Notes: generated by a model not told the origin, from the letters alone. A DNA stretch of 64,000 bases from Caballeronia hypogeia (GCF_001544875.2 NZ_FCOA02000022.1:62001-126000); one strand, 5' to 3'; counted from the stretch's first letter, positions 35,301 to 43,304 are shown. Translations and numbers: made by a program.

Positions 35301-36055
35301 CAGACCATCAGGTAGGTGGAGTTGTACCAGTCCGCCGATTCGGGCACGTCGGTCTGCTCGCCCCAGACTTGCGGCGAGGCCGGTGGAAGGTCGCAATACC
35401 AGTCGTAGAACGACAGGCACGCGCCACCGATCAGGCTCAGATAACGAGCGCCGGCCGCGTAGGAAACCATGGACATGGCCGGAATGGGCGAAAAGCCGAT
35501 CACGCGGTCCGGGCCGTACTTCCCGATGGTGTAGGCATTCGCCGCCGCGATGATCTCGCTCGCCGTGTCCCAGTCCGCGCGCACGAAACCGCCCAGGCCA
35601 CGCACGCTCTTATAGCGCTTGGCCTTCACCGGGTCTTCGCAGATCGAGGCCCACGCCGCGACAGGGTCGAGCGACTTGCGCGCCTCACGCCACATTTCGA
35701 TGAGCCGCCCGCGAATCATGGGGTGCTTCACGCGCTGCGCAGAGTACACGTACCAGCTATACGACGCGCCACGCGGGCATCCGCGCGGCTCGTGATTAGG
35801 CAGGTCGGGGCGCGTGCGCGGATAGTCCGTCTGCTGCGTTTCCCAAGTGATCAGGCCATTCTTGACATACACCTTCCACGAGCACGAACCCGTGCAATTG
35901 ACGCCATGCGTGGAGCGCACGATCTTGTCGTGCTGCCACCGGCTGCGATAGCCGTTTTCCCATTTTCGGTCTTCATTCACCACCGCGCCATGTCCATCCG
36001 AGAATGTGGACTTGATGCGCGACATGAACTTCAACCGGTCCAGAAAGTGACTCAT
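32348..36055 (-). CDS. narG: NarG, catalytic subunit of membrane-bound nitrate reductase
   Basis: Cytoplasm-facing bis-MGD molybdoenzyme of 1235 residues reducing nitrate to nitrite in anaerobic respiration. The FS0 cluster is ligated by His50, Cys54, Cys58 and Cys93 (STHGVNCTGSCSWK ... EPRGCPRGA), the His-first pattern that separates NarG from NapA. The molybdenum Asp region is DWYNSTYLMVWGSN. The start at 36055 is chosen because CGGAGAAACAG precedes it and MSHFLDRLKF is the family start; the open frame upstream lacks it. No Tat signal in the usual sense, as expected for cytoplasm-facing NarG. Confidence 0.97.
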   Translation of the reverse strand: MSHFLDRLKFMSRIKSTFSDGHGAVVNEDRKWENGYRSRWQHDKIVRSTHGVNCTGSCSWKVYVKNGLITWETQQTDYPRTRPDLPNHEPRGCPRGASYSWYVYSAQRVKHPMIRGRLIEMWREARKSLDPVAAWASICEDPVKAKRYKSVRGLGGFVRADWDTASEIIAAANAYTIGKYGPDRVIGFSPIPAMSMVSYAAGARYLSLIGGACLSFYDWYCDLPPASPQVWGEQTDVPESADWYNSTYLMVWGSNVPQTRTPDAHFYTEVRYKGTKTVAVSSDYGEMVKFGDIWLAPKQGTDAALAMAMGHVVLKEFHASGKSAYFRDYVKRYTDMPMLVVLREHEGTLVPDHFLRASQLKNDLDEANNPQWKTLVIDEKSGEIVAPNGSIGFRWGEANHDGGAKVGRWNLEQKDGGSGRDIDPRLSLVGRQDEVVEVSFPYFGGEHDALLARRVPVRRITLADGASALVATVYDLQMANYGVDQGLGGPNVASSYDDDVPYTPAWQEKHTTVSRHLVIQVAREFADNADRTQGKSMVIVGAALNHWYHNDMIYRGIINLLMMCGCVGKSGGGWAHYVGQEKLRPQFGWAPLAFALDWSRPPRQMNGTSFFYNHTSQWRHEKVAVDEILGPGADKSRYENLSMLDLNAKSERMGWLPSAPQLGANPLDIVDAAKRAGRDPIEYTVEQLKSGELNFACDDPDNPANFPRNMFVWRSNILGSSGKGHEYFLKYLLGTQNALFGDEADAIKPAEVNLREAAEGKLDLLTVLDFRMSTTCLYGDIVLPSATFYEKNDLNTSDMHPFIHPLSEAVQPLWESKSDWEIYKAIAKKFAEIGGKHLGTRTDLVTTPLMHDTPGELGQAFEPKDWRHGECDLIPGKTAPSMTLVERDYNAIYDKFTSVGPLLEKLGNGGKGINWNTAHEVRELATLSGENKGRPRLETAIDAAEMILTFAPETNGHVAVKAWDALSKITGRNHSHLAIGREHDKIRFRDVQAQPRKIISAPTWSGLESEEVSYNAGYTNVHELIPWRTLTGRQQFYQDHRWMLDFGEGSCVYKPAIDTKTISPMLGAKPNGEHELVLNWITPHQKWGIHSTYSDNLRMLTLSRGGPHVWVSEAEAKEAGLKDNDWVEVFNVNGTLTARVVVSQRVPRGMCLMYHAQEKIVNVPGAETSGMRGGIHNSVTRTVLKPTHMIGGYAQQSYGFNYYGTVGSNRDEYVIVRKMKKIDWLEGPLKEGAAS

Positions 36056-36197
36056 CTGTTTCTCCGGGCTTTGCGGCCGCGAGCGGCCATCTATTCGTTG
36101 ATTCGAGTGTAAGGACGCGCCGCGTACGCGCCCATTCCCCAAAGGGGCAGCCGATACGCGCCATGCGGACTAATGCGCATACGCCTTTCGGACTAGT
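36056..36197. promoter_or_regulatory. gap between narK2 and narG with an inverted repeat
   Basis: 142 bases without a gene. CCCC-AAA-GGGG at 36137-36147, about 82 bases before the narG ATG, resembles nitrate-regulator half sites (TGCCCCT on the minus strand) but its odd-numbered centre does not fit the NarL 7-2-7 arrangement. A lone FNR-like half site TTGAT is near 36097. A separate nar promoter here is possible but not shown. Confidence 0.3.
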
Positions 36198-37586
36198 TCA
36201 GCACGGCATGTCCGCGTTGCGGCGCGCGTAGCAGAACCACGTGACCGCCGCGCACAGCGCGTAAAACGCGATGAAGCACCACAGCGCCGCGTTGGGCGAG
36301 CCGGTCATGCTCATCGATGTGCCGAAACTGCGCGGAATGAAAAAGCCGCCATACGCGCCGATCGCGCCAGCGAAGCCCAGCACCGCCGCCGATTCCTTGC
36401 CGGCCTCATGAAACGCCTGCTTTTTGCGGAAGTCGGACTGGCCTTCGGCTTCGCGCTGCTTCTGCGTGAGGAAGATCACCGGGATCATGCGAAAGGTCGA
36501 GCCGTTGCCGATGCCGGTCAGCGCGAACAGCGCGATGAACATGGCGAGAAAGCCGGCGAAACTGCCGTCCGTGCCTTCGTGCGGCAGGCACGTCATCACG
36601 CCGAACACGGCCGCCATCATCGCGATGAAGGTCCACAGCGTGACGCGCGCGCCGCCCAGCCGGTCGGAGACCCAGCCGCCTATCGGACGCGTGAGCGCGC
36701 CCGCGAGGGGGCCGAGGAACGCGTAGGCAGTCGGATTGACCGACGGAAACTCCGCCTTCGTCAGCAGCGCAAGCCCCGCCGAGAAGCCGATGAACGAACC
36801 GAACGTGCCGATGTAGAGCAGGCACATCAGCCAGTTGTGCTTGCGCCTGAAGATGACCGCCTGCTCGGCAAACGATGCTTTCGCGTCCGCGATGTCGTTC
36901 ATGCCAAACCACGCCGCGACCGACGCGATCACGATGAACGGCACCCAGACGAAGCCCGCGTTCTGTAGCCAGATGCCGCGCTCGACGCCGTTAGACACCC
37001 AGGTCTGGCCCTCGCCCGCGAACGCGCCGAACACGCTCGCCGAGATCACGAGAGGCGTGACGAATTGCACCAGCGACACACCCAGGTTGCCGATGCCCGC
37101 GTTCATGCCGGTCGCGAAGCCTTTCTTCGACTTCGGAAAGAAGAAACTGATGTTCGCCATCGACGAGCTGAAATTCGCACCGCCCAGGCCGCACAGCAAG
37201 GCGAGCACGAGCAGCGTCGAATAGCTCGTGGACGGGTCGCGCAGCGCGAAGCCGAGCCCGAGCGCCGGAATCAGCAGGCTCGCGGTCGAAAAGGCGGTAA
37301 AGCGCCGTCCGCCGAAGATCGGCACGAGGAACGAATAGAAGATGCGCAGCGTCGCGCCCGAAACCGACGGCAGCGCCGTCAGCCAGAACAACTGGTCCTT
37401 CGTGAAATGGAAGCCGCCGCGGTCGAGATTGACGACGGCGACGCTCCAGAGGGACCACACGGCGAAGGCCAGCGCCAGCGCGGGAATCGAGATCCACAGG
37501 TTGCGGCGGGCGACCGATTCGCCGGTGGCCCGCCAGAAGTCCGTGTTCTCGGGCTCCCATCGGGTGAGGAGGTAACGTGATGACAT
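36198..37586 (-). CDS. narK2: NarK2-type nitrate/nitrite transporter (MFS)
   Basis: A 462-residue MFS protein with twelve predicted spans. It carries the nitrate signature GLGGANFSSSMANISFFFPK and the second one, GFATGMNAGIGNLGVSLVQF, found in the nitrate/nitrite porter family; substrate arginines are in the usual GRRF/LTRPIGG regions. The N-terminal WEPENTDFWRATGE is typical of the antiporter subtype. Ends about 142 bases before narG, next to the second porter gene, so it likely exchanges nitrate for nitrite across the inner membrane to feed NarG. Confidence 0.92.
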   Translation of the reverse strand: MSSRYLLTRWEPENTDFWRATGESVARRNLWISIPALALAFAVWSLWSVAVVNLDRGGFHFTKDQLFWLTALPSVSGATLRIFYSFLVPIFGGRRFTAFSTASLLIPALGLGFALRDPSTSYSTLLVLALLCGLGGANFSSSMANISFFFPKSKKGFATGMNAGIGNLGVSLVQFVTPLVISASVFGAFAGEGQTWVSNGVERGIWLQNAGFVWVPFIVIASVAAWFGMNDIADAKASFAEQAVIFRRKHNWLMCLLYIGTFGSFIGFSAGLALLTKAEFPSVNPTAYAFLGPLAGALTRPIGGWVSDRLGGARVTLWTFIAMMAAVFGVMTCLPHEGTDGSFAGFLAMFIALFALTGIGNGSTFRMIPVIFLTQKQREAEGQSDFRKKQAFHEAGKESAAVLGFAGAIGAYGGFFIPRSFGTSMSMTGSPNAALWCFIAFYALCAAVTWFCYARRNADMPC

Positions 37587-37588
37587 GA

Positions 37589-38881
37589 TCAGGGCCTGGT
37601 GACGTTGACGGCGCGTTGCGGATTCGCCGCGCGCGCGGAAGGTTGGAACGTGAAGTGCATGCAGATCAGGCTGACGGCGGTCGCACCGAACATCAGCATG
37701 AAACAGGTGGTGCGCACGCCGGTCAGATCGACGAGCAGTCCGAAGAGAATCGGGAGCAGGAAGCCGGCGAGCCCGCCCGCGAGGCCGACGACGCCCGACA
37801 CCGCGCCGATGTTCTCGGAGAATTCATCCGACACGAACTTGAACACCGACGCCTTGCCGACCGCCATCGCGACGCCGACGAAGAACATCAGCACGGTGTA
37901 GGCGACCGGCCCCATCGAGAGGTGAAAACTGAGCGGACCGTTCTTCGCGTGGACGACGAAGTCCGTTACCGGATAGCTCAACAGGAAGAAGCACGCGAGC
38001 GCGACCCACATGACGATCCACGTCGTGCGATACGCACCGAAGCGGTCGGACATCCAGCCGCCGAGCGCGCGCAGCACGCCGCCCGGTAGCGAGAAGCACG
38101 CGGCGAGAAACGCGGCATGTTCGATGCCGAAGCCGTACTGATTGACGTAGTACTGCGGCATCCACAGCGCGAGACCCACATAGCCGCCGAACACGACCGA
38201 GTAATACTGCGCGTAGCGCAACACGCGCCGGTCTTTCAGCACGGCCATCTGGGCGGAGAAGCTTTGCGTGCCGCCGCTGCGGTGCGCCGGGTTCGACGCC
38301 GACATGAACCAGAAAAGCAGGGCGGTGACGAGCATCGCGATCGAATAAACCTTCGGCACGATGGTCCACGTGCCCGCTGCGAGAATCAGCACCGGCGCGA
38401 CGAACTTGGTAAGCGCCGCGCCCGAATTGCCCGCGCCGAAGATGCCCATCGCGAGGCCCTGGCGCGACTTCGGAAACCAGCGCGCGACGTACGGCGTGCC
38501 GACCGAAAACGACGCGCCGGCAACGCCGACGAACAGGCCGAGCACGAGGAATTGCCACAATTCGGTGGCGTAGCCGATGAGCCAGATCGGCACGATGGTC
38601 ACGGCCATCGTGCAAAAGAACACGATGCGTCCGCCGAAGCGGTCGGTCCAGATGCCGAGCGGTACGCGCGCGAGCGAGCCGGTGAGCACGGGTGTCGCGG
38701 CGATGAGGCCGAATTCCGTGTCCGTGAGGGCGAGTTGTTTCTTGAGTGGAATGCCCAGAATGGCGAAGACCATCCAGACGGCGAAGCAGATGGTGAATGC
38801 GAATGTGCTTGCGCCGAGCACACGCCATGCGCGCGTGCCGGTCGGGGCGTGGGTTTCGAGACTTGCGTTGACGACGCTCAT
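37589..38881 (-). CDS. narK1: NarK1-type nitrate transporter (MFS)
   Basis: A 430-residue MFS protein of the nitrate porter family, distinct from the downstream one. The core is GTPYVARWFPKSRQGLAMGI and GAGNSGAALTKFVAPVLI, the NarK1 (proton symporter) form of the nitrate signatures. The ATG at 38881 follows AAGGAAAGGACG. It ends two bases before the narK2 start, so both porters are one transcription unit leading into narGHJI; having symporter plus antiporter is common in denitrifiers. Confidence 0.92.
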   Translation of the reverse strand: MSVVNASLETHAPTGTRAWRVLGASTFAFTICFAVWMVFAILGIPLKKQLALTDTEFGLIAATPVLTGSLARVPLGIWTDRFGGRIVFFCTMAVTIVPIWLIGYATELWQFLVLGLFVGVAGASFSVGTPYVARWFPKSRQGLAMGIFGAGNSGAALTKFVAPVLILAAGTWTIVPKVYSIAMLVTALLFWFMSASNPAHRSGGTQSFSAQMAVLKDRRVLRYAQYYSVVFGGYVGLALWMPQYYVNQYGFGIEHAAFLAACFSLPGGVLRALGGWMSDRFGAYRTTWIVMWVALACFFLLSYPVTDFVVHAKNGPLSFHLSMGPVAYTVLMFFVGVAMAVGKASVFKFVSDEFSENIGAVSGVVGLAGGLAGFLLPILFGLLVDLTGVRTTCFMLMFGATAVSLICMHFTFQPSARAANPQRAVNVTRP

Positions 38882-39061
38882 CGTCCTTTCCTTGTCGTTG
38901 TAGCTTTGCCGACAAGCGTAGGGAGCACCGCGAGACATGCCTATCCGCCGGGCGGATGCAGCGGCGATATGCCGCTAGTCAAAGCGGCGTAGTTAAAACG
39001 GACAAGCCGCACGGATCAACGCTTTATTACACCCTTGACTTCACCTCTTCGTTGTAGACTT

Positions 39062-39103
39062 CGTGGCCCTTTCGCGCTACAACGTGGCCCTTTCGCGCTA
39101 CAA
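39062..39103. repeat. perfect 21-bp tandem duplication
   Basis: CGTGGCCCTTTCGCGCTACAA occurs twice head to tail at 39062-39082 and 39083-39103. In addition GTTGTAG at 39051-39057 is the reverse complement of CTACAAC at 39077-39083, so one copy can form a stem with the sequence before it. Two units only and no spacer, so not CRISPR. May be a duplicated regulator site or a recent slippage event. Confidence 0.9.
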
Positions 39104-39143
39104 GCCAAGGCCCGAATTCACCGCGACACCCTGTCGCATCAGC

Positions 39144-39157
39144 TTGATCTGAAACAA
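39144..39157. promoter_or_regulatory. candidate FNR/ANR box
   Basis: TTGAT-CTGA-AACAA matches the FNR consensus TTGAT-N4-ATCAA at 9 of 10 positions. It is centred about 124 bases before cyoA and about 270 before narK1. In E. coli FNR represses cyo and activates nar, so either role is plausible; distance fits cyo repression better. Confidence 0.45.
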
Positions 39158-39274
39158 TTTTCCAAACATTCGCCTCATCGCGATAAATCGCGCGTGGCAT
39201 GATCTTGACGCGGCGCAAAGCCGTGCAACGGCGTTCTTCCCGGGACGCTTCGATCATAGAAACCAGCGAATGCA

Positions 39275-40162
39275 ATGAATGAAAATACCCACCGTTTAGC
39301 AGTGCCATTGTTATCGGGGTTGATAGCCAGTCTCGGTCTCTCGGGCTGCAAGCTGGAAGTGTTGGACTCGAAAGGCGTGATCGGCGCAGCGGAATCCTCG
39401 CTGATCGCCACCGCGACCTACGCCATGCTTCTGGTCGTCGTCCCGGTGATCCTGCTCACCCTGTTTGTCGCATGGCGCTATCGCGCGACCAACAAGAACG
39501 CCACCTACGCGCCGAAATGGGCGCACTCCACGGCCATCGAAGTCGTGGTCTGGGCGATTCCCGCGGTCATCATCCTTTATCTCGGCATCCTGACGTGGAA
39601 ATCCACACATGAGCTCGATCCGTACAAGCCGATCGAATCGAACGTCAAGCCGATCAATGTCGAAGTCGTCGCGCTCGACTGGAAGTGGCTGTTCATCTAT
39701 CCGGACCTTGGCGTCGCGTCCGTGAACCAGCTCGCGTTCCCGGTAGGCACGCCGGTGAACTTCCGCATCACGTCGGATTCGGTGATGAACTCGTTCTTCA
39801 TCCCGCAACTCGGCAGCCAGATCTACGCGATGGCCGGCATGCAGACGCGCCTTCATCTTCAAGCCGATCACGCCGGCGACTACGCGGGCATTTCCGCCAA
39901 CTACAGCGGCGCCGGCTTCTCCGACATGAAGTTCCGCGCGCTCGCCATGTCGCCTGCCGAGTTCGATGCATGGCTCAAGAAAGTCAAAACAGCACCCGAA
40001 GCATTGAGCATGGACGTCTATGCCGGCGTCGCGCGCCCGAGCGAGAAGGTCGCGGTGCGCTATTTCTCGACCGTCGATCCGAAGCTGTTCAAGAACATCG
40101 TCGCCAAGTACAACAACGGCCGTTTCGATGTGAATGGCGAAAACTGTGTAACCAAGGGGTAA
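39275..40162 (+). CDS. cyoA: CyoA, cytochrome bo3 ubiquinol oxidase subunit II
   Basis: A 295-residue lipoprotein subunit: signal peptide with lipobox LSGC (Cys25), two membrane helices (ATYAMLLVVVPVILLTLFVA; IEVVVWAIPAVIILYLGIL) and a periplasmic cupredoxin domain with WKWLFIYPDLGVASVN. The CuA-binding Cys/His set of cytochrome c oxidases is absent (FRITSDSVMNSFFIPQLGSQ), which marks a quinol oxidase. First gene of cyoABCD. Confidence 0.96.
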   Translation: MNENTHRLAVPLLSGLIASLGLSGCKLEVLDSKGVIGAAESSLIATATYAMLLVVVPVILLTLFVAWRYRATNKNATYAPKWAHSTAIEVVVWAIPAVIILYLGILTWKSTHELDPYKPIESNVKPINVEVVALDWKWLFIYPDLGVASVNQLAFPVGTPVNFRITSDSVMNSFFIPQLGSQIYAMAGMQTRLHLQADHAGDYAGISANYSGAGFSDMKFRALAMSPAEFDAWLKKVKTAPEALSMDVYAGVARPSEKVAVRYFSTVDPKLFKNIVAKYNNGRFDVNGENCVTKG

Positions 40163-40165
40163 GCC

Positions 40166-42175
40166 ATGTTCGGCAAACTAACGCTCGAGGCGATCCCGTA
40201 CCACGAACCCATCATCATGGGGGCGACCGTCTTCATGGCGATCGCAGCGCTCGGTACGGCCGCTCTCATCACCAAACTCGGCAAATGGGGCTGGCTCTGG
40301 CGCGAGTATCTGACGTCGGTCGATCACAAGCGCATCGGCGTCATGTATCTCGTCGTCGCCGGGCTCATGCTGGTGCGCGGCTTCGCCGACGCCGTCATGA
40401 TGCGCATCCAGCAGGCCATCGCGCTCGATTCGCCCGGCTATCTGCCGCCGCATCACTACGATCAGATCTTCACGGCGCACGGCACCATCATGATTTTCTT
40501 CATGGCCATGGCGCTGCTGGTCGCGTTTTTCAACCTCATCGTGCCCCTGCAGATCGGCGCGCGTGACGTGGCCTTCCCGTTCATCAACTCGCTGTCGTTC
40601 TGGATGACGGCCGTGGCCGCGATCCTGATCAACCTGTCGCTGTTCGTGGGCGAGTTCTCGGCTACGGGCTGGCTCGCGTATCCGCCGCTCTCCGAGACGC
40701 AGTTCAGTCCGGGCGTCGGCGTCGATTACTACATCTGGGCCTTGCAGTTGTCCGGTGTCGGCACGCTGCTGACCGCCGTGAACTTCTTCGTGACCATCGT
40801 GAAGATGCGCGCGCCAGGCATGACGTGGATGAAGATGCCGGTGTTCACGTGGACCGCGTTCTGCTCGAACGTGCTGATCATGGCGACGTTTCCGATCCTG
40901 ACCGTGGCGCTCGCGCTGCTGGCCGCGGACCGTTACCTCGGCATGCACTTTTTCACGAACGACGGCGGCGGCAACCCGATGGTCTATCTGAACCTGATCT
41001 GGGCCTGGGGTCACCCCGAGGTCTATATCCTGGTTCTGCCCGCGTTCGGCATCTACTCGGAAGTGGTCTCGACGTTCTCGAAGAAGCCGCTGTTTGGCTA
41101 CAAGACGATGGTCTGGGCGACGTGCTGCATCATGGTGCTCTCGTTCCTCGTGTGGCTGCACCACTTCTTCACGATGGGTTCGGGCGCGAACGTCAATGCC
41201 TTCTTCGGCATTATGACGATGATCATCTCCATCCCGACCGGCGTGAAAATCTTCAACTGGATTTTCACGATGTATCGAGGCCGCGTGGAAATGACCTCGC
41301 AGGTCATGTGGACCATCGGCTTCATCATCACCTTTACGCTCGGCGGCATGACCGGCGTGATGCTCGCCATTCCCGGCGCGGACTTCGTGCTGCACAACTC
41401 GCTGTTCCTGATCGCGCACTTCCATAACGCGATCATCGGCGGCGTGGTGTTCGGCTACTTCGCGGGCGTGTCGTACTGGTGGCCGAAGGTGTTCGGTTTC
41501 AAGCTGGATGAGAAACTCGGCAAGAAGGCATTCTGGTGCTGGTTCGTGGGCTTCTTCGTGGCCTTCGTGCCGATCTACATCCTCGGCTTCATGGGCGCGA
41601 CGCGCCGCCTGAATCACTACGACAACCCGGCATGGCAACCGTACTTCACGGTCGCGGCAATCGGCGTGGGCATCATCGCGCTGGGCGTGGTGTTCCAGGT
41701 CCTGCAGATCGTGGTCAGCATCCTGCGCCGCAATCAGCCGGCTTATCGCGATGTCACGGGCGATCCGTGGGATGGCCGCACGCTCGAATGGACGATGAGC
41801 TCGCCGCCGCCGGTCTACAACTTCGCGAAGATTCCGGCAGTGCGCGCACTCGACGACTTCGCCGACGTGAAGGAAACCGGCCGCATCGATGCACGTCCGT
41901 ATCGCGACATCCACATGCCGTCGAACACGAGCGCGGGTCTCGCGATCGGCCTGTTCGCCCTGGCGTTCGGTTTCGCCGCGATCTGGCATATCTGGTGGCT
42001 GGCCATCGCGGGTCTCGTGGGTATCGTCGCGACCGCGATCGGCTACAGCTTCCGCGACAACGCGGGCTTCATCATCCCGGCCTCGTCCGTCACTGCGAAC
42101 GAAGAGCGCAACCGTCCGCCGAAGACGCCTGCAAAGGCCGGCACGGAACGCGAACTCGAACTGGAGGCAATGTAA
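40166..42175 (+). CDS. cyoB: CyoB, cytochrome bo3 oxidase subunit I
   Basis: Catalytic haem-copper subunit, 669 residues with about 15 spans, reducing oxygen and pumping protons. Visible ligand regions: FTAHGTIMIFFMAMA (low-spin haem His), WAWGHPEVYILVLPAFGIYS (CuB His with cross-linked Tyr), VWLHHFFTMGSG (two CuB His) and FLIAHFHNAIIGG (haem His pair). The HPEVY tyrosine and DxxxxxxN-type proton channel place it in the A-type family. Three bases after cyoA. Confidence 0.97.
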   Translation: MFGKLTLEAIPYHEPIIMGATVFMAIAALGTAALITKLGKWGWLWREYLTSVDHKRIGVMYLVVAGLMLVRGFADAVMMRIQQAIALDSPGYLPPHHYDQIFTAHGTIMIFFMAMALLVAFFNLIVPLQIGARDVAFPFINSLSFWMTAVAAILINLSLFVGEFSATGWLAYPPLSETQFSPGVGVDYYIWALQLSGVGTLLTAVNFFVTIVKMRAPGMTWMKMPVFTWTAFCSNVLIMATFPILTVALALLAADRYLGMHFFTNDGGGNPMVYLNLIWAWGHPEVYILVLPAFGIYSEVVSTFSKKPLFGYKTMVWATCCIMVLSFLVWLHHFFTMGSGANVNAFFGIMTMIISIPTGVKIFNWIFTMYRGRVEMTSQVMWTIGFIITFTLGGMTGVMLAIPGADFVLHNSLFLIAHFHNAIIGGVVFGYFAGVSYWWPKVFGFKLDEKLGKKAFWCWFVGFFVAFVPIYILGFMGATRRLNHYDNPAWQPYFTVAAIGVGIIALGVVFQVLQIVVSILRRNQPAYRDVTGDPWDGRTLEWTMSSPPPVYNFAKIPAVRALDDFADVKETGRIDARPYRDIHMPSNTSAGLAIGLFALAFGFAAIWHIWWLAIAGLVGIVATAIGYSFRDNAGFIIPASSVTANEERNRPPKTPAKAGTERELELEAM

Positions 42176-42784
42176 ATGTCGCAATCGACACTCTCCGCGC
42201 AACACGCGCATGACCAGGAGCACGAGCATCAGTCGCATTCGGTGTTCGGCTTCTGGGCCTACCTGATGACCGACTGCGTGCTGTTCGCGTCGCTGTTCGC
42301 GACCTTCGCGATGTTCGCGATGCAGACGGCCGGCGGTCCCACGGGCAAGGATCTGTTCAATCTGACCGATGTCGCGTACGAAACCGGCCTGCTCCTGATG
42401 AGCAGCCTGACCTTCGGCCTCGCGATGATTTCGGCACTGCGCAAGAAGAAGGGCGGCGTGCTCGCGTGGCTGTTCGTCACGTTCCTGCTAGGCGCGGGCT
42501 TTCTGTGGCTCGAAATGTATGAGTTCGCGCATCTGATCGCCGAAGGCGCGGGTCCGCAACGCAGCGCGTTCTGGTCGGCGTTCTTCACGCTGGTCGGCAC
42601 GCACGGTCTGCACGTTTCGATCGGCATGATCTGGCTGGTCGTGCTGGCGGTGCAGATCATGCGCAGTCCGCAAATGAGCGAGCGCGACATGCGCCGCCTC
42701 GCCTGCCTGAGCCTCTTCTGGCACTTCCTCGACATCGTCTGGATCTGCGTGTTTTCGTTCGTCTATCTTGGGAGCGTCGTCTGA
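42176..42784 (+). CDS. cyoC: CyoC, cytochrome bo3 oxidase subunit III
   Basis: A 202-residue subunit III with five membrane spans. A His-rich N-terminus (AQHAHDQEHEHQSHS) precedes FGFWAYLMTDCVLFASLFAT, the family start; THGLHVSIGMIWL and CLSLFWHFLDIVWICVFSFV are the conserved later segments. ATG directly abuts the cyoB stop and the stop shares a base with cyoD. Confidence 0.96.
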   Translation: MSQSTLSAQHAHDQEHEHQSHSVFGFWAYLMTDCVLFASLFATFAMFAMQTAGGPTGKDLFNLTDVAYETGLLLMSSLTFGLAMISALRKKKGGVLAWLFVTFLLGAGFLWLEMYEFAHLIAEGAGPQRSAFWSAFFTLVGTHGLHVSIGMIWLVVLAVQIMRSPQMSERDMRRLACLSLFWHFLDIVWICVFSFVYLGSVV

Positions 42785-43116
42785 TGGCACATACGCATAC
42801 CGAATCAAGCGATTTCCCGCACGTCACCGTGCGTGGTTATCTCATCGGCTTCGTGCTGGCCGTCGTGCTCACCGTGTCTTCGTTCTGGGCTGTGACCTCG
42901 GGCGCGTTCAAGGGCGAAAGCGCGCTCGTCGCGCTTGCGGTGCTGGCCGCGGTGCAGGTCATCGTGCATGTGGTGTTCTTCCTGCACGTGAACGCGTCGA
43001 AGGGACAACGCTGGCATGCCATGTCGTTCGCATACACCATTCTCATGTCGCTGATCCTGATCGTCGGCACGGTCTGGGTCATGCATAACGTGCACATGCT
43101 GATGATGGCGAGATAA
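42784..43116 (+). CDS. cyoD: CyoD, cytochrome bo3 oxidase subunit IV
   Basis: A 110-residue subunit with three membrane helices, including YLIGFVLAVVLTVSSFWAV and VIVHVVFFLHVNASKGQRW. Assists assembly of the CuB site. It is the last gene of the operon: a terminator follows 28 bases after the stop, so no cyoE (haem O synthase) is encoded here and that activity must come from elsewhere in the genome. Confidence 0.95.
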   Translation: MAHTHTESSDFPHVTVRGYLIGFVLAVVLTVSSFWAVTSGAFKGESALVALAVLAAVQVIVHVVFFLHVNASKGQRWHAMSFAYTILMSLILIVGTVWVMHNVHMLMMAR

Positions 43117-43143
43117 TCCTCGACCTTCATCGACCGATGAGAA

Positions 43144-43174
43144 ACGGGTCCGCGCGAGCGGGCCCGTTTTTTTT
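43144..43174 (+). terminator. Rho-independent terminator of cyoABCD
   Basis: Ten-base stem ACGGGTCCGC / GCGGGCCCGT (one G-T wobble) around GCGA, followed by eight T. Placed 28 bases after the cyoD stop. Confidence 0.92.
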
Positions 43175-43257
43175 CGCCTGAACGTTTTGCAGGCCCACTG
43201 CACGAATTCGCCGTCTGCTAAAGAATCTTGACAATCGCCGTCGCGAAGCACACCATC

Positions 43258-43294
43258 TGTCCATAATTTGATTTCAAAATCCACAATCTGGACA
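43258..43294. promoter_or_regulatory. nested inverted repeats before cupin gene
   Basis: TGTCCA (43258-43263) and TGGACA (43289-43294) flank an inner palindrome TTTGA-TT-TCAAA (43267-43278), all within 47 bases of the cupin ATG. This looks like an operator for the small operon; the IclR gene at its end is the natural candidate to bind it. Confidence 0.45.
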
Positions 43295-43304
43295 AGGAGA
43301 CGCA

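Larger units (their letters stand above)
38882..39274. promoter_or_regulatory. 393-base divergent region, nar operon / cyo operon
   Basis: No convincing gene. Going away from narK1 it holds: two adjacent inverted repeats, ATCCGCC-G-GGCGGAT at 38943-38957 and GCGGC-GATAT-GCCGC at 38961-38975, 60-95 bases from the narK1 start; a perfect 21-bp tandem duplication at 39062-39103; and a candidate FNR box at 39144-39157. This region must control both anaerobic nitrate respiration and the aerobic bo3 oxidase, so an oxygen-responsive regulator here makes sense. Confidence 0.5.

Noticed and set aside
36137..36147. NarL/NarP 7-2-7 site before narG
   Set aside because: The inverted repeat CCCC-AAA-GGGG has an odd centre and does not fit the heptamer arrangement; kept only as a low-confidence element.
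39062..39103. Possible CRISPR or minisatellite
   Set aside because: Only two units, no spacers, no cas genes.
39027..39308. 93-codon minus-strand frame spanning the 21-bp tandem repeat, with a repeated VVARKGH heptapeptide
   Set aside because: Third codon positions lack the G/C bias of real genes here, no clear ribosome site, and it overlaps the cyoA start; treated as intergenic.
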